The notes: generated by a model not told the origin, from the sequence alone. A stretch of 64,000 bases of DNA from Agrocybe praecox (GCA_964017145.1 OZ024847.1:3100001-3164000); one strand, 5' to 3'. Positions 45,367 through 56,607 are shown, counted from the stretch's first letter. Program-made: numbers and translations.

Positions 45367-46998
45367 ATGGCTAACATCAACAAGACGCTCTTCCCGATCC
45401 CTGTTACGCAAAACGCGTCTGTAAACCCTCTCGTGCCGCATGTGTGGCCTGGCATTACAGCAACTTCCACGGAGCTGCTACGCACGATGCTCTCAGAAAA
45501 TCATGAGAAACGGCACATCTATTTCAACGAACGTCGTTTCCACAAGTATATTACATTCCTTCAATTGCTGTGAATTGGTTATTCATTTTATTTAGTCATA
45601 TCGCACATACCGTGTTGACTTTATGGGCACTCGGAGGAAATGAAGATGCCCTCAAAGACGCTAACACTCGAGCTGCGGCAATCCAAAAACTAGCCTTTGC
45701 TTCCCCAGAAGCGATCACAAAGGACAATTGGACTGAACATCTTGGTGATGGAGAGTGAGTTCTATTCTAGAGCAATTCGGCGCATCGCATTGTACTTATA
45801 TATATATCAGCTACTATCAGGCATATCTTTCGTTCTTCAAATCCCAACTTGAAGACAAAAAATTCGATTACGGTGCCGTTATTGAAGAATTTGTATTGGC
45901 TCACGAGGCTAATTACCTACCGGGGGGCAAGACTCCTTTAATGTTGAACCGATTCGTTTCAGGTGTCATTCACTCATTCATACATGCTGGATTTGGAATT
46001 GAATTTAACCTTCCTGGATTGGTTGCTGAAGGTATGCTAGATAAAATTATCGCTGCATTGATTCTTACTGAACCTCTGTCCTCTAAGGCTTAGCTTTGGC
46101 CGCCGTAGAGCTCCACGACGCAGAGCAACTTTTCTCTCCGGAACTGTTTACTGGAAGCGAAGGAGCAGCGACTACTGATGTCCATGCATTTACCATCTTG
46201 GCACGCATCCTTGCTGATCCTAATACTGCGACAACCAAACCACATGGTCTTTTTGGATTCTACAACGAAAGTCTAGCCAAACACGGTGAATTGATTCGGC
46301 GTTATGTCGATCAATGGATAGTACAAGGCTCCGACGTCGATAAGAAAGTGGAAGAGTTGATCTGGGCGACGACACTGATATATGGTGTTGGTGGCTCTCA
46401 GAAGACGGAATTCAACGCAGATTTCTTCTAGTGCGTTACTCCATTTCTCTTCTTTACATCTCGAAATTGAACGAGTTTGATCTATCCTAGCATGCACTTC
46501 GTTACGTCGTCGCTCTTCATACCGACTATCATCAAGACCTTGAAAAACAAGAGCTCCCAGATCAGGCTCTTGAAGGGTTATTTCGCAGCTGTATTGTCTT
46601 GGTACATTGCTCACGGGCGGCCACCTCTGGATCTTCGCAAATTCTTTGCCAATTCACAATCACTTGTGGCCTCACCTCCAGGCCCTGCGCGGACCTATCA
46701 TGGTGTCCCAATCGCAAATCCTTGGCATGAGATCATGCAAGCTACTCTCGGGCATCCAGATGACCATCTCGCCAAACTTCAGCGAGCTCTTGCATCCCAT
46801 GCTGCACATTTTGGGAATACCCCGAGGCGTACTTTTGTCAATGTTCCCGAGCTGGATGGTGTAGAGGAGATAGATGGCACCCTTTTCTTGCGCAGTGCGG
46901 TGTTGACGATGGATAAAATAGGATGGGTGTTTGATCTGGAGAAGACTAAGAATGGATTCCCTGTATGGGATAGGCATGGATTCTTTGACGAAGCTTAG
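45367..46998 (+). CDS. Questin oxidase-like protein (DUF4243/AflY family)
   Basis: Model: join(45367..45545,45596..45754,45811..46031,46088..46430,46491..46998), 469 aa, with four introns of 50-60 nt. The family includes AflY-type proteins and questin oxidases, which act in Baeyer-Villiger-like cleavage of anthraquinones without the usual flavin motif. Diagnostic stretches are FNHIAHTVLTLWALGG near the N-terminus (the first codons of this motif span intron 1), VIHSFIHAGFGIEF in the middle and HFVTSSLFIPTI after intron 4. All have regularly placed His residues. An earlier ATG at 45295 exists, but the TATA box sits immediately before it, so MANINKTLFP at 45367 is preferred. The product substrate cannot be told from sequence. 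No polyketide synthase is in the window. Confidence 0.88.
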
Positions 46999-47352
46999 GA
47001 AACGACGACGAGCCCGAAAATTGAAAAGGTCTCCTAACAGAACACCCCAACTCTAACGCATAAATAACTATTAGTAGTTTTTGAAGAATAAAACAGAACA
47101 AAATATGTAATGTGCTGCTATAATACTTTTTTTTTTTTCTATTACAACCTCGACGTACTTCTCATTCGCCTATAAGCCGTGGTGGGGAAACCACCAAGAA
47201 CTTGAATTTAACGCGCGTCGCGGCGGTCGCGCCACGCGTGACGGTGCTGTATCAACCCACGTGATGCGAAAGCCGTAGCCTGTGGCCAGGGTCAGAATCT
47301 CACGGACTTGATGCCGTTCTAACTTCTGGAAGTCTCCTCTGTAATTGCAACC
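46999..47352. other. Spacer with a palindrome before the NLR gene
   Basis: No gene is visible. At 47181-47195, GGTGGGGAAACCACC is an interrupted palindrome whose first 12 bases equal the terminal 12 bp of the long-TIR element at 12921-15570. It lies about 160 nt upstream of the NLR start. Confidence 0.4.
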
Positions 47353-50300
47353 ATGTCCGAAAGACCTAAAAAAGTTCGCCCTTCCGTTTCTCGAACCGGT
47401 GCAAACGCTAACGATGGAGAACCAAAGTTACCGAGCATTGGAAATGCACTCGCTTTTGCTGGGCTTATCGGATTAGGGATCACCAATCCGTCTGCATCTG
47501 TTCAAGGCTTGGTGTCGTTACTGGAAGCAACGTCAAATGACGCGGTTAATCTCAGCTACTTAACAGCGGGCTTGAAGATCCTTGCAGTTGCCGGTGAAAA
47601 ATCTGGCTTTTCGTGGATCAGCGGTCCAACGGGGATTGCACTGGAGATTGTTGCTATGGTCGAGGTGAGTTGTGTACTTGTTTTGGTTGTGATCATAACT
47701 TACCTACGGGATGACAGAGGGCACAAACCAACAAAGAAGCCTGTAGGACCGTGGCTATACGTGTTTTCCGCACGATCCAGGCGATCAGTCAACGTGCTTC
47801 CCCGAACATTGAGCAACCGGTACGCGAGCTGGAAAGGTTGGTTCCCTCTACTACTCAGTCTGTATATGCTAATGGCCTCTTCGTTTGGATAGGGAACTTC
47901 GCAAGGTACTGGAAACTGTGAGAAGTTTGAGTTCGCAAAACAAATTTCACCAGACGATCCATGGAGAGGATATCGAAAAGAGGGTCGTCGAATGCGACAA
48001 ATCATTAGATCAATGCATTGCTCTGTTCTCGGTATGCGTGTTCGCGTGTATAAATTACCCTCAAAGTACATAACTAACCTTCTATCCAGCTGAAGGCCCA
48101 TGTTGGTCATGCAGCCGACATCGAACAGGTTAAAACGGAGATCGGCCACGTCAAAACGATCGTTCAGAAACTTAACCTCGAGGTATTTTGAATGAAATCT
48201 TCGTTTCCTAATATGACTTATTAAATCGCGTGTTTTAGAACAAAACGACTGTTCTCCCAAAGGCGAAGTATGTTCAGTTATGATAACTTCAATTTAGATC
48301 TAATATTTTTCTTTAGCTTGCAGATCTCGTCCACTGCACCCGCACCACCTGCCATCTTCGTTGGAAGGGATGACCTTGTATCCGAGGGTGTCAATCATCT
48401 CATTACTGCTCCAGGTACTCACTCGGCTATCCTCGGCCACGGAGGAATTGGGAAAACAAGCCTTTCGCTGGCAATTTTTCACCAAAGAATTGTCAAGGAG
48501 TACTTCTCGGATCAGCGTTTCTTTGTGCCATGCGAGAGCCTTAAGAATGGACTCGACCTTGTGCAGGCAATGTTGCAAATTCTGGGTGTCTCGACTCTCT
48601 CAGCTGAACAGGATCCAAAAACTGCGCTTTTTCAACAGTTAAACTCTCTTGACAAATGCCTTCTCTTGCTGGATAATTTTGAAACTCTCTCAAATGACAC
48701 GGCATCTATAAGTATCTTGGAAATGATTTCATCCATTCTTTCAGTATCATTACTTGTGAATATGAGGGGCGAATTTCCTCCTCCTTCAGTCATTTGGAGC
48801 CTTGTTCTGCCTGCCAATGGTCTAGGACCTTTGGAACTCAATTTTGCCAAAGAAATATATCTGAAGAGGCAATCTAATCCTGTGGGCATGGATAAACAGT
48901 CAACATTTCTTTTGGATGACTTGCTAAATGAAGTTGGCTGTGTTCCTTTGGCTGTTTTCATTCTTTCTGAGCTCGGAAAACAATATTCTATAGAAGTTCT
49001 CCAACAACGCTGGGCACAGAGCAAAACTATGCTTCTTAAAATGCCTGGAGGACCCACTAGTAAAATCACAAATGTGGCCATTTCTATTGATTTATCCTTA
49101 CACTCAGATCTCATTATGAATTACCCTGAAGCATTTAGGCTTTTACATATTTTGGCTTTTTTACCAGAAGGGCTTTCAAACTGGCCAAAACTCTTGCCTT
49201 TAATAACTCCTGAATTTGACAATGCATATGATGCATTAGATATTGCATGTCAAACTGCTTTACTCCAAAGGACAGATTATCTATTGTCTATGTTGAATCC
49301 AACAAGACAGTATCTTCTTAAATCCAAGAAATACAAAGATGCAATTATACAAAGGGACATAAAAGCTATTTTTGATTTGTTCAATGACTATGTACAGCAT
49401 TGCTCAGAAGTACTAGCATTATTTGGAAAAGTAAATATTGCTTACTTGTTTGAAGCATATATGAACTTTGATCAAAATCTTTCAGAGACTGTGATACAAA
49501 AAGGGATCTGTTGGGCAGAATATCTTTATGACCACCATCTGTTGACATTGAATTTGATTGATTTTCTATTAAAAAGAATCAAATCATCAAATTTCAACAC
49601 ATTTTTAGCTCAATGCTACATGCATAAAGGCAAAATCTTGTTTGCTTTAAATGAATGGCAAAATGCTATAGTGGAATATGAATCTGCTTATGAGGCCTAT
49701 TCAGTCAATGGAGATAAATTTGGGATGGCCAAATCCCTTATCCTCATTGGTGATAATTTCAGAATGCAAACACAATATGTGAAAGCTATTGAAAAGCATA
49801 CTACAGCATATGTTATATTTTCTGAGCTTGGGGATCAAGCTGAGATAGCACACTCTTTATTATTACTGGGCAATGATTTGAGAATGCAGGATAAATATGA
49901 AGAAGCTATTGAAAAGCACAATGCTGCATATATTATTTACAAAGAAATTAATGATCAACTTGGAATAGCTGACTCTCTTAAATCTCTGGGGGATGTTTTT
50001 ATTTTGCAAAGTCAGTATGCTGAAGCTAGTTCAAAGCTTGAAGAGGCATACATTGTTTATCTTAATGCTCAAAATAAATCTGGAATAGCCTATTCATTGG
50101 AATCACTGGGAAATATTTTCAAAATGCAGGCCAAATATGAACTTGCTATTCAAAAGCATTATAATGCTTGTGAAGTTTTTCAAAGCATGAATAAGGACCT
50201 TGGAATGGCTAATTCCTTAATGTCAATTGGAGATATTCTTAGACTGCAAGGAAAATATACTGATGCTTTTGCAAAGCTTGATCAAGCTATTGATATTTTT

Positions 50301-51578
50301 ACAAAGTTAAAATATCAGCCTGGAAATGCCAACTGTCTTAAAGCATATGGAAATACTTTAATGATGCAGAATAAACACTCAGAGGCCATACAGAAACTGG
50401 AAGCATCATATGATATATTTTCTAAAATTGAAGACCAACTTGGAATGGCTCAGTCCTTGGACTTAATTGGAGATTGCTTGATAATGAAAGACAAATATGA
50501 AGAGGCTATTAAAAAACATAATACTGCTTATTCAATTTATCAGCAAATTCAAGATAAAAATGGCATGGCTAAATCTTTGAAATCACTTGGTAATAATCTA
50601 AGAATCCAAGGAAAATACTCAGAGGCTTTCATTAAAGACCATGCTGCATTTGAAATCTACAATGAAATTAACTACCAGCCAGGAATAGCTGATTCTCTTC
50701 AAGCATTGGGAAATGATCTCAGGTATCAAAGCAAATATAAGGAAGCTATACAGAGATATCAAGATGCTTATAAAATTTGGAAAGAGATTGATGATATTCT
50801 TGGAACAGCCAATACTCTTGACTGTCTTGGTGATGCATACAGAATGACCAACAATTTGAATGAAGCAATTAAAAGTCATGAATCAGCATTTATACTATAT
50901 TCTAAACTACAAAATCAATCTGGAATAGCCAAAAGCTTGAGATCACTTGGTGATAACTTCAAAATTCAACAAAAATATGATGAAGCCATTGAGAAACATA
51001 CGGAATCATTGAAAATATATGAACTATTGCAAGATGATCTTGGGTTGGCCAATTCTTTGAAGTCATTAGGAGATGATTTCAAATTACAAAACAAATATTC
51101 TCAAGCTATAGAAAAGCTTACAGCTGCTTTTGAAATCTTTCAAAAAGTTCAAGATCCACTTGGTATGGCAAACAGCCAAAATTCACTTGGAGAGATCTAT
51201 GGAATTCAAGGAATCTATAGTACAGCATCTGAGAAACATGCCAAAGCCATTGAAATTTATGGTCAAATCGGGTACAAGCTTGGAATGGCCCATGCTTTGA
51301 TGTCAATTGGAAAAAATCTCAACAGAGAAGGGAAATATGATAAGGCTATTGCAAAACACAAAGAAGCATACATTATTTATGAGGAAATTGAAGACAAAAG
51401 TGGAATGGCAAATTCCCTTAAAGCCCTTCGTGACAATCTCCGAATGCAAGGAAATGATTCCGAGGCCAACGAAAAGCAGAGCGCAGCATACACGATTTAC
51501 GCCGAGATTCTCAGAGAATCTGGAATCGAGCCTATAGATTCAATGGGAAATGATCTTATTGTCCAACACTTACTTTGA
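47353..51578 (+). CDS. NLR-type receptor: HeLo/MLKL-like N-terminus, NB domain, 16 TPRs
   Basis: Model: join(47353..47664,47718..47836,47893..48031,48090..48182,48239..48267,48317..51578), 1317 aa. Residues 1 to about 225 are alpha-helical with AQTNKEACRTVAIRVFRTIQ and VVECDKSLDQCIALFSLKAH. This resembles MLKL-like/HeLo four-helix bundles that act in fungal cell death. The NB domain starts IFVGRDDL, with Walker A GHGGIGKTS at about residues 271-279 and Walker B LLLLDNFETL at about 346-355. From about residue 656 to the end are 16 full 40-residue TPRs plus a partial one, with consensus Y.EAIEKH..AY.IY.EI.DQ.GIA.SL.SLGD. All five introns are in the N-terminal third. The 3262-nt last exon is intronless and visibly AT-richer than neighbours. 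It is probably a heterokaryon/allorecognition or immune-type sensor. The N-terminal assignment is by pattern only. Confidence 0.85.
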
Positions 51579-52749
51579 TTGTGTCAATGTATGTAGGTAT
51601 CAGAGTATATACCATGTGGTAGATACACGATGGCCAAATTAACGAGATCAATGTTGAAGGATGTTACTCCTTTCAAGCGCGCACCAATTCAAAGGTAAGA
51701 TCAGTGTCAATTCAAGCGCCGAGCCTCAGTTATTGGAGCTTTATAATTGCGAATTTACATGCCAGAAGTTTGGTGACAGTGTTTGGAGTCTTGCGATGTA
51801 ATGATTGAAAATATGTGGAAACCTAAAGACCGTAGTATAGTCAACTCTCAAGACACAGTTGCTCCAAGTCTCAGAGTAAGCATCGAGTTCAGCCAGTGTT
51901 GAGAATAGCTCGCCAACAGCCTGGTGTGCCTGTTAAGTTGTCATAACTTTTCCCTTGATGAGAGCGAAATATTGGGCCGATAGATCAATATCCAAAGCAG
52001 TGTTTGGAAGAACCAAGTCGCGTATTTGATAGCAGGTTCCAATAATGACGATAGAGCTCTAGTTTGAGCCTGTCCTTCGTATGCCTCCAGTCGGGCTGGG
52101 AGAAAGGAGGACCTCAGGGTATCTCGATAGTCGTGCAGGAGCAATGGCGGATCCAGGCAAGAGTAATGATAACTTGAACATACTGGAATGTGTGTCATCA
52201 TTCGGCACCATGAACAGTTATCTGCAGAGTCGTCCGCGCCAAGGTCCCAAGTCATTGTCTCGGCTAACCCGTATAGGCATATCAAAATAGATGAGGGTTC
52301 CTTCCCGGGATCCTGGTTCTCGCGCCAGAAACGTCGTCAATACTGGCATGCTATCCCCCAGATTACGGTAAATTGGCTATGAAAATACAAGGTAGGTATG
52401 TCTTGACTATCCGGAGGGAGACTATTGTTGCATACCTTTAAGAGCGTTACTCAAGGTATAGCTATTCCCTCGCTAAGAACCTTGTGAGCGGCTTTCCTTG
52501 TGCTTGACTCCATAAGACGTGGGAAATCAGGTTCTTAGTATGGAAGATTGGTAAAAATCAACGCTCGCGCAGGCGTTCATGCTACGAATCCAAGATTTAA
52601 ACCAGACAACAGACAACAGTCCTTGACTACGTGAGTGTCGAATGTTGACGAACAAGCGGAACAATGATGGTAAAGCGGAGAACCGCGTCGCTCTGAGGTT
52701 CAAAACAAAATGATCGGAGTCAGTAATACAGGAAGCGAGAGCAAAAATA
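51579..52749. other. Intergenic with a decayed FunK1 fragment
   Basis: The 3' flank of the NLR gene followed by the kinase relic at about 51940-52515 on the minus strand. No intact gene was seen. Confidence 0.45.
51940..52515 (-). pseudogene. FunK1 kinase relic
   Basis: On the minus strand, near 52471-52510, the reading QAQGKPLTRFLAREG matches GGKPLTRFSTREE of the kinase at 997-3275. Near 52278-52303 it reads GTLIYFDMPI, matching the GTLIDLDMAI metal-site block. The catalytic loop region between them is scrambled, frames shift, and stops interrupt. Order and spacing are collinear with FunK1, so this is a degraded third member of the first subfamily. Bounds are approximate. Confidence 0.55.
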
Positions 52750-52831
52750 TGACCGAGACAGGGGTCGAACCTGCAATCTCCTGATTCGCTCTGAGTCGTA
52801 GTCAGACGCGATGCCATTTCGCCACACGGCC
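52750..52831 (-). tRNA. tRNA-Arg(ACG): tRNA-Arg (anticodon ACG) with a 10-nt intron
   Basis: Hand-folded cloverleaf. The acceptor is GGCCGTG/CTCGGTC with one G-U pair and one U-U mismatch. The D stem is GCGA/TCGC, the anticodon stem TCTGA/TCAGG, and the T arm GCAGG TTCGACC CCTGT. The loop CTACGA has anticodon ACG at 52799-52797 (read as ICG after deamination). Ten bases (52795 down to 52786) lie between positions 37 and 38, the canonical intron site. Without them the variable loop is the normal five bases; with them folded as exon it would be about 15, so the intron reading is preferred. The mature length is 72 nt before CCA. Confidence 0.88.
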
Positions 52832-52949
52832 ATGTTTATTTGTCGCCTAAATAGAGATATTGGTCTTTGGCGATCCCAAGTCACTTTGTACAACCTGTCG
52901 AACACCGCTGTCAACTGTCAGACTAGGCTCGTGACCAGCCGCAGAATGA

Positions 52950-53986
52950 GATAAGGTAGAGGTCATTCATAACCGGCCAACATCACATGGCGTTACTTTT
53001 TCGTGACATTTCTTCCCAATAAGTCAATAGCTTATCTCGAGGACACTACCAGGTCGATTAAAAGAGGATCTCACGTTTTTCATTCATTTTCACTGCGCTA
53101 TAATTTTTTAAAGTGTACCTAGAGTACGATCTGCAATTTTCAGAGAAAAATATTAAGTTTTCAGCTAGAAGATCGCAAAATACTACTTTAATGCCAGACC
53201 AGCCTTCTCCATCTCGTTCATTAGAATCGTTGCAGTCTCCGTCTTCAAATAGATCTGGGTTGACAGACACTTCAAATTCAAGAAATTCATGTTGAGGAGG
53301 CGCTTTTATCGGGGACATATTCGCATCCAGTCGGAATCTATATTGCATTTTTTCGATTCTTGTGGTAGTGAGAACTTTGTTGTCTTGAGATTCTTCTTGA
53401 ACGGAATCGGGCACATTTTTGCTTGGCTAGTCATGTTAGATGATAAATGAATAATATGTTAAAGAAACATACTCTTCCAACTTTTCTCTTCTTTCTAGGG
53501 CTTGGAGTCCGGGGAGTGTCGACCCCTTGATCTTCTGTATTAGATGATTTAGATTTTGATGACTTCAAATTTTGCGTCCAAGAAATGATATGTGCTTTTT
53601 TTTTTTGGCATTGCAAAGTAAAAAGTAGCTATGGTACATAGAAGAACAATAAAGTAAGTACTTAAATACCGACCAGCATGGATACAACATGGACTAGGCA
53701 TGTACGGGCAGCCTGCACATGTTTCCTCCGATCATGCCTCATTTCAGCACAATTTCGTGTGTATTTTGAGATCCTCTCAAGATCTTCCGGATATATCAGC
53801 GAAATAAAAACATGTTTGGGTACGTACAGACAGTTAAAAAATTATGGCAGAGCTTGATTGTTTAAATAACGTAGAGTTAACTTATAAAATACTAATCTTT
53901 ACTGGCCCGCAGTGTTTTCGCCTTTTCTGGAGGTTGTCACGCTAGACACGTGACGTTGGCCGGTTATGAATGACCTCTACCTTATC
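52950..53986 (-). mobile_element. 1037-bp inverted-repeat element with a 170-aa ORF
   Basis: The ends are 37-bp inverted repeats, 52950-52986 and 53950-53986, starting GATAAGGTAGAGGTCATTCA with a single mismatch. Outside them, ACCAGCCG(C/G)AGAAT is also inverted on both sides (about 52934 and 54008), interrupted by about 20 nt on the right. The true TIR may therefore be longer. No clear target duplication was found. The element contains a two-exon minus-strand ORF (53058-53616) and lies 119 bp from tRNA-Arg and against the next element at 54026. The superfamily is not assigned. Confidence 0.7.
53058..53616 (-). CDS. Small AT-hook/NLS protein inside the inverted-repeat element
   Basis: Model: complement(join(53058..53426,53473..53616)), 170 aa, with a 46-nt intron (GTATGT..TAG, phase 0). 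The N-terminus is Lys/Ser-rich. The exon junction creates PRKKRKVGRPSKN, an SV40-like nuclear localisation signal fused to a GRP AT-hook. The C-terminal part is acidic (NPDLFEDGDCNDSNERDGEG) with some hydrophobic segments. It has no DDE or other catalytic residues. It may be the N-terminal remnant of a transposase or a small accessory DNA-binding protein of the element. The intact frame across an intron suggests it was recently functional. Confidence 0.5.
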
Positions 53987-54025
53987 GCGAAGCGATGGAG
54001 AATCTCGATTCTCCGGCTGGTGGAT

Positions 54026-54576
54026 CTGAGTTTAAAATGGGGGTCTACCGCTTATGATCGCCATCAGCTCATGTAATCATCTCCGTTTGGATAAAGGATA
54101 TTTGGGGATACCTAAAGATAGTTTTCGGCCATTTATGGCAGGAGTGAAAAGGGACGTAAAATCATCCACAACGTCCTGTCGGTCATTGCTATAGTCCTGA
54201 ACATTAATTCAAACCAGAAAATTTGTTTTTTAAACTGACAGCATCTTTGTGTAGATGTTGTTCCCTCACCTGGGCCCACAGACAAGTGGCAGCGCTCTTC
54301 TCAGGCTTTTGTTTGACTCTTGTGCATTAGGTTTGCAGCTATCAAGGGCATATTGATACAAAGCGCAACATCAACAAGACCCATGTGAGCTAAAAAATTG
54401 ATTTCGAGTCTTTGACCCACACATTCAACTGTATACTCCTCATGAGTAGATATGTTTTGAGAGAACGCATAATTGCCGAATACAATGCCGAACACCCAAA
54501 CAGGTTTTTATCCAAACGGGGCTGATTACATGAGCTGATGGCGATCATAAGCGGTAGACCCCTGTTTTAAACTCAG
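54026..54576. mobile_element. 551-bp MITE-like inverted-repeat element
   Basis: Terminal inverted repeats of about 65 bp start CTGAGTTTAAAA. The stretch GGGTCTACCGCTTATGATCG and the following CCATCAGCTCATGTAATCA occur on both arms (54026-54090 and about 54510-54576) with few mismatches. The interior has no gene-length frame. No clear target duplication was seen, and the left end directly abuts the element ending at 53986-54022, suggesting nested or adjacent insertion. Confidence 0.75.
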
Positions 54577-54997
54577 CTGGACAGGTCGGTATATCGAGGT
54601 TCTGCACCGACACCTCATATAACGGCCTGTCACAGGTCTATGTCAGACGTCAAAACACCTTCTCAGATGCCTAATCAATGTCTGCCACATTTTATCTTCA
54701 AAATTTACTGTTACTGCTACGGTTCAATGAATCGTCTGGTTCCTGGTCACGCTCACCCTGAGCACGGCTAAGACGGCTCGTCGCTGACAGTCACGGGAGG
54801 TCGAATTCTCCGTCTTTTCCGCATGGCTCTCGACCAAGGCACAAGCGACTGACATGACTGACAGTGATCATGGGAAAGGCTTATAGGCAATTATCTAGCA
54901 AAGGCGGGAAATTGTTCGTAGGTCGCCTTTTTCTTTCCACCCTGTTGTCGCCTATTGCCAGACGGGCCTCACAACCTAGCACCCTCTCATCCAACAG
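54577..54997. other. Intergenic
   Basis: Nothing beyond ordinary upstream sequence of the next gene was seen. TGACAGTCA and TGACTGACAG motifs recur near 54785-54865. Confidence 0.35.
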
Positions 54998-56607
54998 ATG
55001 GAGCTAGCGGGAACCTTGAGGGAGGAGGAGATTGTCAGCTATGTTGCTAGTCAGTGACCTTGTTCCAGTCTCTTTCGACTGGTTACTCATTTGGACCACA
55101 ATTCAGTGGCGCTTGCTCTTGGGGCGGTGTATGATCATAGTTCGTTAATCTTGTCGCTTTTTTCGAAAGCTTTGATCGCTGATATTCCAATGACAGTTAT
55201 AACTTTGGATAGCGAGGTATTTTATTAGCGATATTCAAGATGCTTTATCTACTTATCGTTCGTTGTCAAGATCGAACTGGTCTGGGTTGGCATGATCTTC
55301 TTCTGTACTTTTGGACAATCTCTTACAACGGACGTCGCAGAAACGGACAAGATGGACAGTCGTCCAGTTCCTATTCCTCACTGTTAGCATTTTGCCTCAT
55401 CTTTGTTATCATGTTTTTGCTTACCCCCATCCATTTGCAAACAGAGTCGCTATCTCAGTGACGCTATTTTAATGTAAGCATAGTTTGTCCTTAACTGCTA
55501 AAGAAGCGCTTACACGACCCTTGTACGTATTTTCGCAGATACGGTGCCATAAGTGAGTCGTTTGCATCAGATCCGGAGAACGCTTGAGTGACTTGTCAAA
55601 CACTTGCAGTTCAAACGACGAACTATCGGACATCTCGTAGTCAAGTAAGTGATTCAAAAGACGATAATACTGGCCGCTAAACGATGATATAATTCAGGCG
55701 TGTGTATAGAGTACAATTACATGTGCCTATCTCAACATTTTCAATAGATGTATGTGATCCATCTGTTTCCCGTTATTTACCTGGCTGACTTGTGATTGAA
55801 GGTCGGACACCATTTCTAGTCGTTGACTGGGGTAGCCTCGTCGCATACTGGGCGAGCCAAGGTCAGCATGAGCGCATATACCTATCCCATCGTACTAAGC
55901 CGGTTTCTTGCAGGAATTATGGCATTTCGAGTATCAAGTATCTACGATCACCAGCGAAGTATAATCGCTAGTTTGCTATGTGCATTCGGCATCGAAATCG
56001 TCATTACATCCATCATGAACGGTTTGACGACAACCAGTCTTTCAAGGACGTATCATATGAGTGAGTTTTGTTGTTGCATTTCGTACTGGTAGGGTACTAA
56101 TCTATCAATCAGCTATCTATGAACCACTTGGCCGCTGCTTACCTTCTCTTACCCCCCAGCCACCTAATCACTACTGGACAATTTTCTGGATACCAATCAT
56201 GCTTTTCGAGATCGTCATTCTGGCGTTATCAGTCCACCGAGCACTACAGTATCGTTCCACGCTTTGGGCGGATAACCGAACAACTATTTCCGGGCGACAA
56301 TCACTTATTTATATCTTATTAAGAGACAGTCTCATCTTTCCTTTCATGTGCGTTCTTATCTTCAAGTGTAAACTGTTTGACTGACCTGTTGATCAGTGGT
56401 TTGAGCATCTGCTTCCTTAACTTTATGGGTTCTATATATTTTTCGGTGCGCAATCTTCTGGAATTTCCGCTGATGTCCTTGCATACCTTGTCTTCAGTTT
56501 TCCTCAACGCAGATATGTATAATCATCGCCGGTTTCTCAACCCAAATTCTTGGAAGTCGACTGGTTCTGAACTTGCGAGAAGCCTATTATCAGCCTTTCA
56601 GCGATGA
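54998..56607 (+). CDS. DUF6533-like multi-pass membrane protein
   Basis: ATG is at 54998 and stop at 56607. Many tiny exons are inferred: 54998..55049, 55107..55139, 55197..55216, 55271..55285, 55341..55382 and 55445..55473. Joined, they spell VYDHIITLDSEIELVWKRTR and VVQFLFLTSRYLSDAI, the start of the DUF6533/seven-TM family common in mushrooms. Exons from 55474 to about 55800 are unresolved. The later part is clear: MAFRVSSIYDHQRSIIASLL, then HYWTIFWIPIMLFEIVILAL and SLIYILLRDSLIFPF. The final helix lies in GLSICFLNFMGSIYFSVRN, and the C-tail contains NADMYNHRRF. Each such stretch looks like a membrane helix. The function of the family is unknown. Residual doubt concerns whether all microexons are spliced or the gene is decaying. 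Confidence 0.7.

Noticed and set aside
54301..54495. 64-codon minus-strand ORF inside the 551-bp element
   Set aside because: Too short and with no recognisable feature; the element appears non-coding.
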